DNA from: a virus
Strand: one strand, 5' to 3'
Virus record (IMG/VR): IMGVR_UViG_3300029448_000193
Span: 1 to 33,204 of that record
DNA length: 33,204 bases
Shown here: positions 19,875 to 29,346 of the stretch, one piece after another
Layout of the letters: every line of letters begins with the position of its first letter
Numbering within the stretch: the stretch's first letter is position 1
Made by a program: the position numbers and the translations under genes
Notes under the pieces: generated by a model
The model's database searches: none
What the model was told of the DNA's origin: nothing
What the model saw: only the letters and a program-made list of their open reading frames with translations

Positions 19875-21128
19875 ATGGCAAACAAATCTTTTCTTACAAA
19901 GATATTTGACGATGTTGCGATGGATTTGAATTTGAAAGAAAAAGACGCTGACTATCTTAGTCGTGTGGATGAAAGAACGCAGAGATCATACGATTCCGTT
20001 TTTCCACGATCTAGCATTATAACGTCTAATAATGGTAGTTCATCTTCTGAGGCACAAAGCTCCACACCATCCACACAAAGCACCAGTTCAAATACTGATA
20101 CATCAGGCGCTCGTCCAGAGCTTATGACATTTGATGTTAATGATATAGTCGGTCAGGGGGGTGCTAGATTTGGTGGAGATGCACGGTCTTACATAGTTTT
20201 ATCAGATGGTAAAAGATTTGAAACGAACAGAGAGATCGGCGTTACTCAAGAGATGATTGATGCTGGTTTAAAGGACCATGACCATTATGCAGTTTCTGGT
20301 ATTGCTCCTAGCGCAAGAGCAAAAGGTACTGGCGGTGAAATTGCTCGTGTATTTAACATGGCCAAAACGTATGTGGACGCAAAGAACGAACAAATTCTTA
20401 AAGATCAAGAAGCTTGGGATGCTGCAAATACTAATAACGAAGGCGATGAAGATGGGGATGATCTTGATGAAGGGCCACAGTTAGTTGCAGATTTAGATCT
20501 TGAAGCTGTTGATGATACTGCTGCAAGTCGTGAGGCAACAGAAACAACGAATGAGGCATATGAAGACGTTGTTGATCAAAGCAGCGATACTTTTGGAACG
20601 GGAGCTGGTGTTGAAGATGTTATTCAAGAAAACTCAAGTTTTATTGATCCTGATGAAGAAGCCCGTCAGCTTGAGTTAGCAACTGCAAATGCTGCTTTAG
20701 ACGAGGCTCTTACTTTTCAAGGCATAAGATATCCAGATGCAACGGCTTATCAAAGAGCGGTGCAAGAGGATGCCAGTTATTGGAGAAGCTTTTATGATCA
20801 ACAAGCCAGAGAAAACGCAGCGTCTGCGGGTGGAGCGTCTTCTGCACTTGGTCAAGTTGGCTCAAATCAAACAACAATAAACTCAGGCGATGCTCTGTCA
20901 AATGTCAGTGAGGGAGCCCAATATTCCACATCTTCCACAGCAAAAGGCGGTGAGATGGAAAAAGACGCTGCTGAGCTCACAAGTACGGGTGCTTCTGAGG
21001 ACGATGCAATTGAGATGTACACAAAAGGGCGCAGATCAACAATTTTAACAACACCTGGTGGATTGTTAAATGCTGATGAAGAATATGACGATGGAACATT
21101 TAGAGCTCGTCGAGGTTTGATATCGTGA
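19875..21128 (+). CDS. unknown low-complexity protein with C-terminal GRRSTILTTPGGL motif
   Basis: 417 aa, AGGAG seven bases before the ATG. Residues 50-80 are almost all Ser/Thr/Asn; 190-250 are Asp/Glu-rich. A globular part may lie between (RFGGDARSYIVLSDGKRFE, IGVTQEMIDAGLKDHDHY, about 95-145). The last residues KGRRSTILTTPGGLL ... RRGLIS match a motif I recall at the C-terminus of much shorter proteins lying between terL and portal. The protein looks like that tail fused to a long flexible region. Probably a head protein; function unknown. Confidence 0.65.
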   Translation: MANKSFLTKIFDDVAMDLNLKEKDADYLSRVDERTQRSYDSVFPRSSIITSNNGSSSSEAQSSTPSTQSTSSNTDTSGARPELMTFDVNDIVGQGGARFGGDARSYIVLSDGKRFETNREIGVTQEMIDAGLKDHDHYAVSGIAPSARAKGTGGEIARVFNMAKTYVDAKNEQILKDQEAWDAANTNNEGDEDGDDLDEGPQLVADLDLEAVDDTAASREATETTNEAYEDVVDQSSDTFGTGAGVEDVIQENSSFIDPDEEARQLELATANAALDEALTFQGIRYPDATAYQRAVQEDASYWRSFYDQQARENAASAGGASSALGQVGSNQTTINSGDALSNVSEGAQYSTSSTAKGGEMEKDAAELTSTGASEDDAIEMYTKGRRSTILTTPGGLLNADEEYDDGTFRARRGLIS

Positions 21129-21328
21129 AGATCAAACCACAAAACCAAGCTGGAATTATGGGTGCTAACAGTTATCAGCCAGCCCAAGAGCTTGGTCGTA
21201 TGACTGTAGATCCGCTTGAGCGTTTGCAGCAAAAACAAGCTGGAAGAACGCATGGCAGAATACTTGATGGTATCTTGACCAAGAAACCTAAACCAACCCT
21301 GATGACAAGGAAATCAAATGGCAAATAA
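21125..21328 (+). CDS. small unknown basic protein before portal
   Basis: 67 aa from a GTG overlapping the previous stop by four bases (GTGA). Basic, Gln- and Lys-rich (PLERLQQKQAGRTHGRILDGILTKKPKPTL), probably helical. Position within the head operon suggests a minor head component; no family recognised. Confidence 0.55.
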   Translation: MKIKPQNQAGIMGANSYQPAQELGRMTVDPLERLQQKQAGRTHGRILDGILTKKPKPTLMTRKSNGK

Positions 21329-21476
21329 AGGTTTATATGCAAATATTCATGCAAAAAGAAAGCGTGGTGAACCAATGCGCCAGCCTGGTGAAAAGGGTGC
21401 TCCATCTGCGCAAGATTTTAAGGACAGCGCAAAGACTGCAAAAAAGAAAACAATGATGAGCAAAAAATATGGCTGA
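21318..21476 (+). CDS. 52-aa GLYANIHAKRKR protein
   Basis: MANKGLYANIHAKRKRGEP, then MRQPGEKGAPSAQDFKDSAKTAKK: this string is the signature of a widespread tiny phage protein, usually 40-60 aa, located near portal or capsid genes. AAGGAA precedes the ATG. It overlaps both neighbours (21318-21328 and 21469-21476). Very basic; it may bind DNA or coat in the head. Function not established to my knowledge. Confidence 0.85.
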   Translation: MANKGLYANIHAKRKRGEPMRQPGEKGAPSAQDFKDSAKTAKKKTMMSKKYG

Positions 21477-23061
21477 AATAACGCCTTTAGTTCAAATGTT
21501 AGATCGGCGTTATAAAACGCTGCGCTCTCAGCGAACAAATTGGGAAAATCATTGGCAACAACTCGCTGATTATATGCTGCCCAGAAAAGCTGACATTACG
21601 AAAAAACGAATGCAGGGTGACAAGCGCACAGAGTTAATTTTCGATGGAACTGCTATCCACGCGGTTGAGCTACTCGCATCATCTCTTCACGGTATGCTCA
21701 CAAGCCCAAGTACGCCCTGGTTTTCGATGCGTTACAGAGATATGGAGCTCCAACAAAACGATTTGGCTAACGAATGGTTAGAGGCAAGCCTTGATCAGAT
21801 GTACAAATCGTTTCAGAGATCAAACTTCCAAGAACAGATCCATGAACTTTATTATGATTTAGTAGTCTTCGGAACTGCTGCATTTTACGTAGAACAAGAT
21901 CCCCAAGGGTTACGTTTTTCAACACGACATATTGCAGAAATATGTGTAAGCGAAAATCAGGAAGGCCGCGTTGATACAGTTTATCGCCATTTTAAAATGA
22001 CAGCGCGGGCTATCTCAATGCAGTTTCCTAAAAGCTTGTCGCCAAAAATTAAAAAAGATGTAGATGATGACCCATATAAAGAGCATGACCTAGTTCATGT
22101 TGTTTATCCTAGATCCGAAAGCGGTGGAGCTAGAGGAAGTGACAAGCCTATAGCAAGCGTCTATTACACAGCAGATGATAGGCAGCTTCTAAGCGAAGGG
22201 GGCTTTGACGAATTCCCGTTTATGGTGACAAGATTTGTAAAAGACAGTGTATCTACGTATGGAAGATCCCCGGCTATGTCGGCGCTGCCAGATACAAAGA
22301 TGCTCAACAAAATGAGTGAAACAACAATCAAGGCGGCGCAAAAACAAATTGATCCACCCCTAATGGTTCCAGATGATGGATTTATGGGGCCAATTAGAAC
22401 AACTCCAGGATCTCTTAACTTTTACAGATCAGGTACTAGAGATCGTATGGAGCCGCTCCAAATTGGAGCAAACAATGCGCTTGGCCTTAATATGGAAGAG
22501 CAACGACGAAACGCTATTCGCCAAGCCTTTTTCGTGGACCAGCTCTTACTTGGGCAGGGGTCAAATATGACTGCGACAGAAGTTTTGCAGCGCAACGAAG
22601 AAAAAATGCGTCTATTAGGGCCAGTCCTTGGTCGGCTTCAAGCTGAGCTGCTTCAGCCAATGATTTCCCGGGCGTTTGCGTTGCTGCTCCGGGGCGGGTT
22701 TCTCCCGACCCCCCCGGCTGAATTGCAAGGACTCGATATTGATATTGAGTATGTCAGTCCACTAGCAAAGGCTCAAAAGCTTACAGATTTACAATCAATG
22801 CTTAGAGGCTTTGAGGTTATGCTTCAAATGGCTCAAGTTGCGCCCGTTATGGATTATTTAGATTCTGATAAACTTGTTCAGTACGTTGTCGAAACTACCG
22901 GAATGCCAGCGCGCGTAATAAGAAGCAAAGCAGAAGTAGACAATATTCGCCTTGCAAAAGCCCAAGCAACTGCCCGTGTGATGCAAGAAAATCCTGAGAA
23001 TGGTTCAGATATGCTTCAACAAATGCAAGGTGCGATGAACGGTCAAACACTTCAACAATGA
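21469..23061 (+). CDS. portal protein (T7 gp8-type head-to-tail connector)
   Basis: 530 aa, the usual length for podoviral connectors. The N-terminal RRYKTLRSQRTNWENHWQQLADYMLP, then LASSLHGMLTSPSTPWF and the central FVKDSVSTYGRSPAMSALPD with TIKAAQKQIDPPL are typical. The C-terminal part (ATEVLQRNEEKMRLLGPVLGRLQAELLQPMI) forms the helices around the channel. Twelve copies build the ring through which DNA enters and leaves. The start overlaps the preceding 52-aa gene; the stop overlaps the next (ATGA). Confidence 0.95.
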   Translation: MAEITPLVQMLDRRYKTLRSQRTNWENHWQQLADYMLPRKADITKKRMQGDKRTELIFDGTAIHAVELLASSLHGMLTSPSTPWFSMRYRDMELQQNDLANEWLEASLDQMYKSFQRSNFQEQIHELYYDLVVFGTAAFYVEQDPQGLRFSTRHIAEICVSENQEGRVDTVYRHFKMTARAISMQFPKSLSPKIKKDVDDDPYKEHDLVHVVYPRSESGGARGSDKPIASVYYTADDRQLLSEGGFDEFPFMVTRFVKDSVSTYGRSPAMSALPDTKMLNKMSETTIKAAQKQIDPPLMVPDDGFMGPIRTTPGSLNFYRSGTRDRMEPLQIGANNALGLNMEEQRRNAIRQAFFVDQLLLGQGSNMTATEVLQRNEEKMRLLGPVLGRLQAELLQPMISRAFALLLRGGFLPTPPAELQGLDIDIEYVSPLAKAQKLTDLQSMLRGFEVMLQMAQVAPVMDYLDSDKLVQYVVETTGMPARVIRSKAEVDNIRLAKAQATARVMQENPENGSDMLQQMQGAMNGQTLQQ

Positions 23062-23276
23062 ACAAAAAACTAGAAGAGCTGAAGCTCAAATACCGTCGAA
23101 CCTTTCATTCGGAAGATGGGGAGCAAGTGCTTGATGATCTCAAACGCCGATTTGGCTTTGAGGCAACCACATTTTCTGGCGATCCTTATCAAAGTGCATT
23201 TAACGAAGGACAACGAGCAGCATTGCTGCTGATCGTCAGAATGTTGTCCGAAACAAAGGAACCAATAAATGAGTGA
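23058..23276 (+). CDS. Bbp19-like small head protein
   Basis: 72 aa. YRRTFHSEDGEQVLDDLKRRFGF, a DPYQSAFNEGQRAALLLIVRML stretch and short length match the Bbp19 family found between portal and scaffold genes. Overlaps both neighbours (four and eight bases). The role in the virion is unknown. Confidence 0.75.
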   Translation: MNKKLEELKLKYRRTFHSEDGEQVLDDLKRRFGFEATTFSGDPYQSAFNEGQRAALLLIVRMLSETKEPINE

Positions 23277-24054
23277 AGAGGCAATCCAAGCTGACGCTGG
23301 ATCTCAAGAGGCTATTGCAGCCCCAAACTTTTTAGAAAGCATCCCAGAAGAGCTCCGATCTGAACCCGCTCTGAGAAACTTCCAGGACGCAGGGAGCCTA
23401 GCTAAATCTTACGTTCATGCACACAGAATGATAGGAGCTGATAAAGTTTCAATTCCAAACAAAAGCGCAACCCCTGATGAGTGGCGCGAGGTTTATCAAA
23501 AGCTGGGAGCACCCACACAAGTTGATGCATATCAATTTGATGGATTAGATAAAGGTGTTGCAGAACAACTCAAGAAACAAGCGTTTGAATCAGGACTTAG
23601 CCAAGCGCAAGCTAACGCGGTTGCAGATTTTCATCTGAACCAACAAAACAGCAGAAACGAGGCGCTCAAAGAGGCTGGCGAAAACGCCATCTATGAAAGT
23701 GAGCAAGAGCTTCGCGCAGAATACGGAAAAGCTTTCGATCAGAAAATACAAGCTGCACAAGGCGCTGCAAAACAACTCTTGGGCGGCGTTGAGATTTTCG
23801 AAGAAATACAACTTGCTGATGGTAGGATGCTTGGCGATCATCCTGACATAATCAGAATGTTTTCTACGCTTGCAAAAGAAATTGGCGAAGACCAATTGGT
23901 TGGAGAAACAAGCGAAATGATAATGACACCAGCGGAAGCGTCGAGGCAAATCACTGACCTCACGCAAACCAACGGCCCATATTGGGATAAACAGCATCCC
24001 GAACATGACAATTATGTAGCTGAAGTTCTACGGTTACGTGAGTACAGTGGATAA
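23269..24054 (+). CDS. scaffolding / capsid assembly protein
   Basis: 261 aa, acidic, helix-rich, directly upstream of the capsid gene. FLESIPEELRSEPALRNFQDAGSLAKSYVHAHRMIG is the typical start, followed by VSIPNKSATPDEWREVYQKLGAP, a long coiled segment (140-200), and PYWDKQHPEHDNYVAEVLRL near the end. Scaffolds guide capsid assembly and leave the head before DNA fills it. Confidence 0.9.
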   Translation: MSEEAIQADAGSQEAIAAPNFLESIPEELRSEPALRNFQDAGSLAKSYVHAHRMIGADKVSIPNKSATPDEWREVYQKLGAPTQVDAYQFDGLDKGVAEQLKKQAFESGLSQAQANAVADFHLNQQNSRNEALKEAGENAIYESEQELRAEYGKAFDQKIQAAQGAAKQLLGGVEIFEEIQLADGRMLGDHPDIIRMFSTLAKEIGEDQLVGETSEMIMTPAEASRQITDLTQTNGPYWDKQHPEHDNYVAEVLRLREYSG

Positions 24055-24182
24055 CCTTCTAAAGACCCACGACATCAAGCTTGTGAGCCAAGCAGTCCAG
24101 CAGACTTAAAACCAAGCCACGGCCCGTAAATGGATAACCCCGGCGAAAAAACCCCAAATTTTAACGATTGTAGGAGAGACAA

Positions 24183-25043
24183 ATGTCTACTCAGATTACT
24201 ACTGCTTTCGTTAATCAGTTTTCGTCAAACGTCCAAATGCTATCGCAGCAGATGGGCAGCAACCTTCGCAACGCGGTGGATGTAGAAACTGTTAACGGTG
24301 AAAAAGCTTTTTTTGATCAGGTGGGCGCTGCAAGCGCAGTCCTGAGAACAAGCAGACATGCGGATACACCGCTTGTTGAAACCCCCCATTCTCGGCGAAT
24401 GGTAACTTTAGCAGATTATGAGTACGCTGACTTGATCGATGATCAGGACAAAGTGCGTCTGCTTATTGACCCCACAAGCACATACAGCCGTGCGGCTGCT
24501 GCTGCAATGGGCAGAGCAATGGATGACGTAATTATTGCTGCTGCCTTGGGAGATTCAAAAACTGGAAAAGATGGCTCAAGCACAACATCTTTTGCTTCGG
24601 GTAATATTATAGCGAATGGGAGCGCTGGATTAACAATTGCTAAACTTCTAGAAGCAAAAGAGCTTCTTGATGCGGGAAATGTTGATCCATCTATCAAGCG
24701 TTTTTGTGTTGCATCACCAAAACAAATCTCTGATCTGCTTGGTACAACTCAAGTGACAAGTTCAGATTTCAACACTGTCAAAGCTCTTGCTCAAGGTCTT
24801 ATAAATACCTTCTGTGGCTTTGAGTTCATTACGTCAAATCGTCTAACAACAAGCTCAAGTGACCGTCAGGTTCTTGCTTTTGCGATGGACGGTATCAAGC
24901 TTGCAGTCGGCAAAGAGCCGTCTTCACGCATAGATGAACGCGCTGACAAATCTTACGCCACTCAGGTTTATTATTGTCAGAGCATCGGCGCAACCCGCAT
25001 GGAAGAAGCGAAGGTCGTTTCTATCCTTTGCGCAGAATCATAG
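24183..25043 (+). CDS. major capsid protein
   Basis: 286 aa, after a 128-base leader without an ORF and a strong TAGGAGAGACAA ribosome site, as expected for the most abundant virion protein. TTAFVNQFSSNVQMLSQQ starts a helical N-terminus; LVETPHSRRMVTLADYEYADLIDDQDKVRLL and the Ala-rich AAAAAMGRAMDDVIIAAALG helix are common in coat proteins of this type, as is the closing ATRMEEAKVVSI. It likely takes the HK97-related fold; that is family knowledge, not visible here. Confidence 0.92.
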   Translation: MSTQITTAFVNQFSSNVQMLSQQMGSNLRNAVDVETVNGEKAFFDQVGAASAVLRTSRHADTPLVETPHSRRMVTLADYEYADLIDDQDKVRLLIDPTSTYSRAAAAAMGRAMDDVIIAAALGDSKTGKDGSSTTSFASGNIIANGSAGLTIAKLLEAKELLDAGNVDPSIKRFCVASPKQISDLLGTTQVTSSDFNTVKALAQGLINTFCGFEFITSNRLTTSSSDRQVLAFAMDGIKLAVGKEPSSRIDERADKSYATQVYYCQSIGATRMEEAKVVSILCAES

Positions 25044-25053
25044 GAGTTGAGCA

Positions 25054-25533
25054 ATGACTACTAAAAATTCAACGCTCATAGCTAACTATGAGGCCAGCCC
25101 CCAGGTCATGAGTAATGCTCAAGAACTGCACGGCGTACTTCGTGTAGCGCAAGGAACCATTGCTCTTGTTGCGGGAGATAGTACTGACAATGATATTGTT
25201 ATGCTTGCACCCATTCCATCAAATTCCTCTATTCCGAACATCTTTATCGGAACTGACACTTTCGGTGGATCATGCACATTTAATGTAGGTCTGTATCAAA
25301 CAGACGGTACAGTTGTGGACGAAGATCTGTTTGCTTCTTCAGTGGCTGATGCCGCTGCAATGGCAGACGTTCGACACGAAGCAGCCGACATTAATACGGC
25401 TGGAAAGAAAGCTTGGGAACTCGCTGGTGCTTCAGTTGATCCCGGCGGTTACTACTATGTTGCTGTTACTTTTAACGCAACAGGCGGCACAGCTGGTGAC
25501 ATGGCTTTTCAGATTAACTATGTCGTTAGCTAA
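25054..25533 (+). CDS. head structural protein, probable decoration
   Basis: 159 aa immediately after the capsid gene, with GGAGTTGAG upstream. Beta-rich, Gly/Ala/Thr/Asp-heavy (IALVAGDSTDNDIVMLAPIP, GGSCTFNVGLYQTDGTVVDE, GGYYYVAVTFNATGG), no membrane segment. Position and composition suit a capsid decoration or head-completion protein. Family not recognised by name. Confidence 0.65.
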   Translation: MTTKNSTLIANYEASPQVMSNAQELHGVLRVAQGTIALVAGDSTDNDIVMLAPIPSNSSIPNIFIGTDTFGGSCTFNVGLYQTDGTVVDEDLFASSVADAAAMADVRHEAADINTAGKKAWELAGASVDPGGYYYVAVTFNATGGTAGDMAFQINYVVS

Positions 25534-25805
25534 AAGAAGGTCAAAATCCTAAAGGCGGGCTCAACGCCAAAGGGAGAGCTTCAGCTTCCGGCAATCTTAA
25601 GCCACCAGTATCGTCGGGTAATAATCCCATGCGCGCTTCCTTCCTGGCGCGCATGGGAAACAACTCAGGCCCAGAAAAAGACAAAGACGGTAAGCCAACT
25701 CGCTTACTTCTTTCTCTGAAGGCCTGGGGTGCATCTTCCAAAGCGGATGCAAAGAAAAAAGCAAAACGAATTTCACTGATAAACAAAAACAAGGCTCAGG
25801 CATGA
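25520..25805 (+). pseudogene. DUF6321-like gene interrupted by a +1 frameshift
   Basis: The frame ending at 25805 encodes EGQNPKGGLNAKGRA, NLKPPVSSGNNP, RASFLARMGNNSGPE, GKPTRLLLSLKAWGASSKADA and a basic end: the DUF6321 pattern I know from phages. Yet that frame has a stop at 25527-25529 and no start codon before the NPKGG motif. An ATG at 25520 in another frame gives MSLAKRRSKS, the kind of start this family has, and one extra base within AAAAGAAGG (25532-25540) would have to be skipped to join them. Either a programmed +1 shift, a true mutation, or one wrong base in the assembly. Remaining internal start: ATG 25628. Confidence 0.65.
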
Positions 25806-26407
25806 CCTCAGTTGTAGACATTGCTAATTATTCGCTCAATACAATTGGTGCATCAAACATTGCTGCCCTCGATGAAAACTCTAAGCCCGCGAGGATCATA
25901 AACCAACGCTTCAATAGTGTGCGAGATACGGTGTTCCGGGCGCATCCCTGGAACTGCCTTATAACTCGTGCCGAGTTAAATCAGGAAACAGAAACGCCCG
26001 CATTTGGATATGCATACCAGTACCCTCTGCCTACAGATCCTTTTTGTCTCAGAGTGCTAGAGTTTAACAATGGAACAATGGGCTATCCTCAAGACAATAT
26101 GCTTTCTAATAGCGGTGGGCCTGTTTTTGTCGTCGAAGGTCGCAGGCTTATTACAGATGAAGGAACTGCCAAAATTAAATATATTGGCAGAATTACTGAC
26201 CCAAATGAGTACGATGCCAATCTCATAGATGCTTTAGCAGCTCGTTTAGCCTCAGAAATTTGCTATTCGATCACGGGCTCCAGCTCAATGGTTCAACTCA
26301 CAACAGCTATGTATCAATCAAAACTTAGTGAGGCTCGGTTTGTCGATGGTACAGAGGGCGCACCTCAAAAAATAGAAAGCAGTGATTTCATAGAAAGTCG
26401 TTTTTAA
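25802..26407 (+). CDS. tail tubular protein A (T7 gp11-like)
   Basis: 201 aa. The start SVVDIANYSLNTIGASNIAAL followed by NQRFNSVRDTVFRAHPWNCLITRAEL and the YQYPLPTDPFCLRVLE segment are diagnostic for this family. The protein forms the gatekeeper ring under the portal. It overlaps the frameshifted gene before it by four bases and the next gene by one (TAATG). Confidence 0.95.
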   Translation: MTSVVDIANYSLNTIGASNIAALDENSKPARIINQRFNSVRDTVFRAHPWNCLITRAELNQETETPAFGYAYQYPLPTDPFCLRVLEFNNGTMGYPQDNMLSNSGGPVFVVEGRRLITDEGTAKIKYIGRITDPNEYDANLIDALAARLASEICYSITGSSSMVQLTTAMYQSKLSEARFVDGTEGAPQKIESSDFIESRF

Positions 26408-28728
26408 TGGCGCGCTCTGCCCCAGCGCTATCCAGTTTTACAGCTGGAGAAATATCTCCGCGATTAGAAGGTCGCGTTTCTATTGAAAAATATAGAGAAG
26501 GTCTGTCTGATTTAACCAATATGATCGTTCAACCGCATGGCGGTGTTCAACGCAGACCAGGCACAGAATATCTAGGAGAGGTTAAAGCAAGTGATAACAT
26601 AGCGCGCCTTATCCCCTTTGAGTTTAAAACTGCTGATACCTATGCTCTGGAATTCGGCAACCTTTATATGCGTGTATTTAGAAATGGTCTTCAAGTTTTA
26701 AATGCAGCAAAAACAATTTCAGCAATTACAAAAGCCAATCCTGGCGTACTTACATCCAGCTCTCACGGATATAGTAACGGAGATGAAGTTTACCTTACTA
26801 ACACAGGCGCAATGAGCGAGTTAAAAACTCGTAACTATAGAGTTGCAAATGTCACAACACATACGTTTACATTAACAGATTTGTATAATGTAGACATCAA
26901 TACGACAGGATTTACAACCTTTGACAGTGGTGTAACAACTGCAAAAATTTATGAAGTTACAACGCCTTATGCTCATTCAGATTTAGATAATCTGCGATTT
27001 GCACAAAGCGCTGACGTGATGTACTTTTGTCACCCTTCTTACGCGATAAGGACACTATCGCGAAGTGATCACGATAATTGGACGATTGCTACGCTAAGCA
27101 TTTCTGGAAGCCCAACTCCAAATTTAAATAACGCAACAAATAACTATCCATCTGTTGTTACATTCTTTGAGCAAAGGCTGGTTTTCGGCGCAACAAATAA
27201 TAATCCACAAACGCTCTGGTTTTCAAAATCAGCCGATTATGATAATTTTACGGTGGGAACCAACGATGATGATGCTCTTATCTACACAATTGCATCAAAC
27301 AAAGTAAACGCAATCAGGTATCTTTCAGCTACGCGTGTAATGACAATAGGAACGAGCGGTGGCGAATATGTTTTAACAACAACAAATGGCGGTCCAGTAA
27401 CCCCAACAGCTACTGTAATTAGAAAATATTCAAACTACGGTTGTACTGATGCAGACCCCGTGCAAGTTGCAGACGTAACATTATTTATTCAGCGCGGTTC
27501 ACGCAAGGTTCGTGAGTTTAAATATGCAGGTGATGTAAATCAGGATGCATACACAGCTCCTGACATTACAATTCTGGCAGAGCATCTGACAGAAGGCGGT
27601 GTTTTGGAGTTTGCGTTTCAGCAAGAACCCGAATCTATTATATGGGGTAGGAGAACAGACGGTACTCTTTTGGGATTGACATATAGACGAGAAGAAGATG
27701 TTTATGCCTGGCATAAGCATGTGATCGGTGGTCACTTCTCCGAATGTACAGTAACGGTAACTGACTATGCAAACATAGCCGTTGGCACAACTCTTACATT
27801 TACAAAAAGTGATGGAACAACCGTCACATTTACATCTGAGGCATCCGGGTCATCAGCTCCGACATCATCAACAGGCTTTCGTCCAAATACAAACAACAAC
27901 ACAACAGCCGATAATATTTTTACGGCTGTAAATGCACATTCTGATTTTACAGTCAGCAACCCCGCGTCAAACATTGTAACGATTAAAGAAACAAGCCCCA
28001 GCGCAAATGAACTTCTAAAAGTAAGTAGTTCTGATTCAACTAGGCTTGCGACCACAGACCAAAGCATTGCGATGGTTGAGTCAATTATTAGTCTTCCAAC
28101 CGATTCCGGCGAAGACGAACTCTATATGATTGTTAAGCGCACAATTAACAGTCAAACCAAAAGATATGTCGAAGTTTTAAAACCATTTGATTTTGGCAGC
28201 AGTTCAACAACGTCCTTTTTCGTCGATAGCGGTTTAGTTTATTCTGGATCTGCAATTACTAGCGTAAATGCGCTTTATCATCTTGAAGGTCAAAACACAG
28301 TTATCCTTGCAAACGGAGCAACCCATTCAAGCAAAACCGTATCCTCTGGAAGTATTACGTTTGATTTTTCTATCACATCTGGAGCGGTGGGGCTGGGTTA
28401 TACTTCAACACTTCAAACACTAAGGTTGGAAGCAGGATCTGTCGATGGAACCTCCCAGGGAAAACCCAAGCGGATTCACGCAGTCACAGTTCGTTTTGAT
28501 AAAACAGTGGGCGCAGAAATTGGAACAGATAGTAATAATGTAGATCGAATTTTCTTTCGCGATGATTCAATGGAGATGGATACAGCTATACCGCTGTTCA
28601 CGGGTGATCGTGAAATTGAGTTTCCTGGCGGGTTTGATGATGATGCCAAGATTTTTATCAGACAAGCGCAACCTCTGCCTCTAACAGTGTTGGCGATATT
28701 CCCACGGTTAAACACGTTTGATATTTAG
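26407..28728 (+). CDS. tail tubular protein B (T7 gp12-like tail nozzle)
   Basis: 773 aa, close to the 794 aa of T7 gp12. SSFTAGEISPRLEGRVSIEKYREGL, then NMIVQPHGGVQRRPGTEYLGEV, and later TFFEQRLVFGATNNNPQTLWFSKSADYDNF and VREFKYAGDVNQDAYTAPDIT are landmarks of these nozzle proteins. Residues 450-550 form a Ser/Thr-rich beta insertion. It assembles below the gatekeeper ring to complete the tail channel. Confidence 0.95.
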   Translation: MARSAPALSSFTAGEISPRLEGRVSIEKYREGLSDLTNMIVQPHGGVQRRPGTEYLGEVKASDNIARLIPFEFKTADTYALEFGNLYMRVFRNGLQVLNAAKTISAITKANPGVLTSSSHGYSNGDEVYLTNTGAMSELKTRNYRVANVTTHTFTLTDLYNVDINTTGFTTFDSGVTTAKIYEVTTPYAHSDLDNLRFAQSADVMYFCHPSYAIRTLSRSDHDNWTIATLSISGSPTPNLNNATNNYPSVVTFFEQRLVFGATNNNPQTLWFSKSADYDNFTVGTNDDDALIYTIASNKVNAIRYLSATRVMTIGTSGGEYVLTTTNGGPVTPTATVIRKYSNYGCTDADPVQVADVTLFIQRGSRKVREFKYAGDVNQDAYTAPDITILAEHLTEGGVLEFAFQQEPESIIWGRRTDGTLLGLTYRREEDVYAWHKHVIGGHFSECTVTVTDYANIAVGTTLTFTKSDGTTVTFTSEASGSSAPTSSTGFRPNTNNNTTADNIFTAVNAHSDFTVSNPASNIVTIKETSPSANELLKVSSSDSTRLATTDQSIAMVESIISLPTDSGEDELYMIVKRTINSQTKRYVEVLKPFDFGSSSTTSFFVDSGLVYSGSAITSVNALYHLEGQNTVILANGATHSSKTVSSGSITFDFSITSGAVGLGYTSTLQTLRLEAGSVDGTSQGKPKRIHAVTVRFDKTVGAEIGTDSNNVDRIFFRDDSMEMDTAIPLFTGDREIEFPGGFDDDAKIFIRQAQPLPLTVLAIFPRLNTFDI

Positions 28729-28737
28729 GATTACAAA

Positions 28738-29346
28738 ATGCCCATTGACCCAATGACTATTTTAGCAATTTTTGGAATGGGTACAAGTATTGCAGGGGGC
28801 GTTGCGTCCAAAAATGCTGCTGATAGGGCTGCAAAAGCTGCAAAGGAAGTGGGGGATTTTAACGCTAATATTATAGAGCGTGATTTAACTATCCTTGAAA
28901 ATCAAAGAAAAATTATCAATGCAAATCTTTTATTGGATGAAAAGCGGGATAGGTATCGTTTTTCTGGCGTTCAAGGTAAAGTAATTGCTGGCTACGCAGC
29001 TGCTGGAGTAGAGGTCGCACAAGGCACTCCCATGCGTGTACTGCGGCAAAATGCAAGAGAGTTCGAGTATGACGTTAAAGTACGAGCCTTTAATAATGCT
29101 ATAACAAATATGCAAATTACAGATGCTAAAGAGGGTGTTCGTCTTAATGCAGAAATGTCTCGAATGGAAGCTGGATACGCAGCCGCTGGAATGCGGGCTC
29201 AAGGTACAGCATCATTAATATCTGGATTTGGAAGTGCAGCAAGGATGGGTATGTCGAGCGGCATGTTTGGAGATCAAAACTCTAGCCAAAACCATTCTAG
29301 TTTTAATGTTCCTAATCTTGGATCTGGAAGAACATCGAGGTTTTAA
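28738..29346 (+). CDS. internal virion protein (T7 gp14-like)
   Basis: 202 aa. A hydrophobic Gly/Ala start (ILAIFGMGTSIAGGVASKNAADRAA) is followed by long helices and repeated GYAAAGVEVAQGTP / GYAAAGMRAQGT motifs, typical of gp14-type core proteins, which are ejected into the outer membrane ahead of DNA. It ends in a one-base overlap (TAATG) with the next virion gene. Confidence 0.8.
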   Translation: MPIDPMTILAIFGMGTSIAGGVASKNAADRAAKAAKEVGDFNANIIERDLTILENQRKIINANLLLDEKRDRYRFSGVQGKVIAGYAAAGVEVAQGTPMRVLRQNAREFEYDVKVRAFNNAITNMQITDAKEGVRLNAEMSRMEAGYAAAGMRAQGTASLISGFGSAARMGMSSGMFGDQNSSQNHSSFNVPNLGSGRTSRF

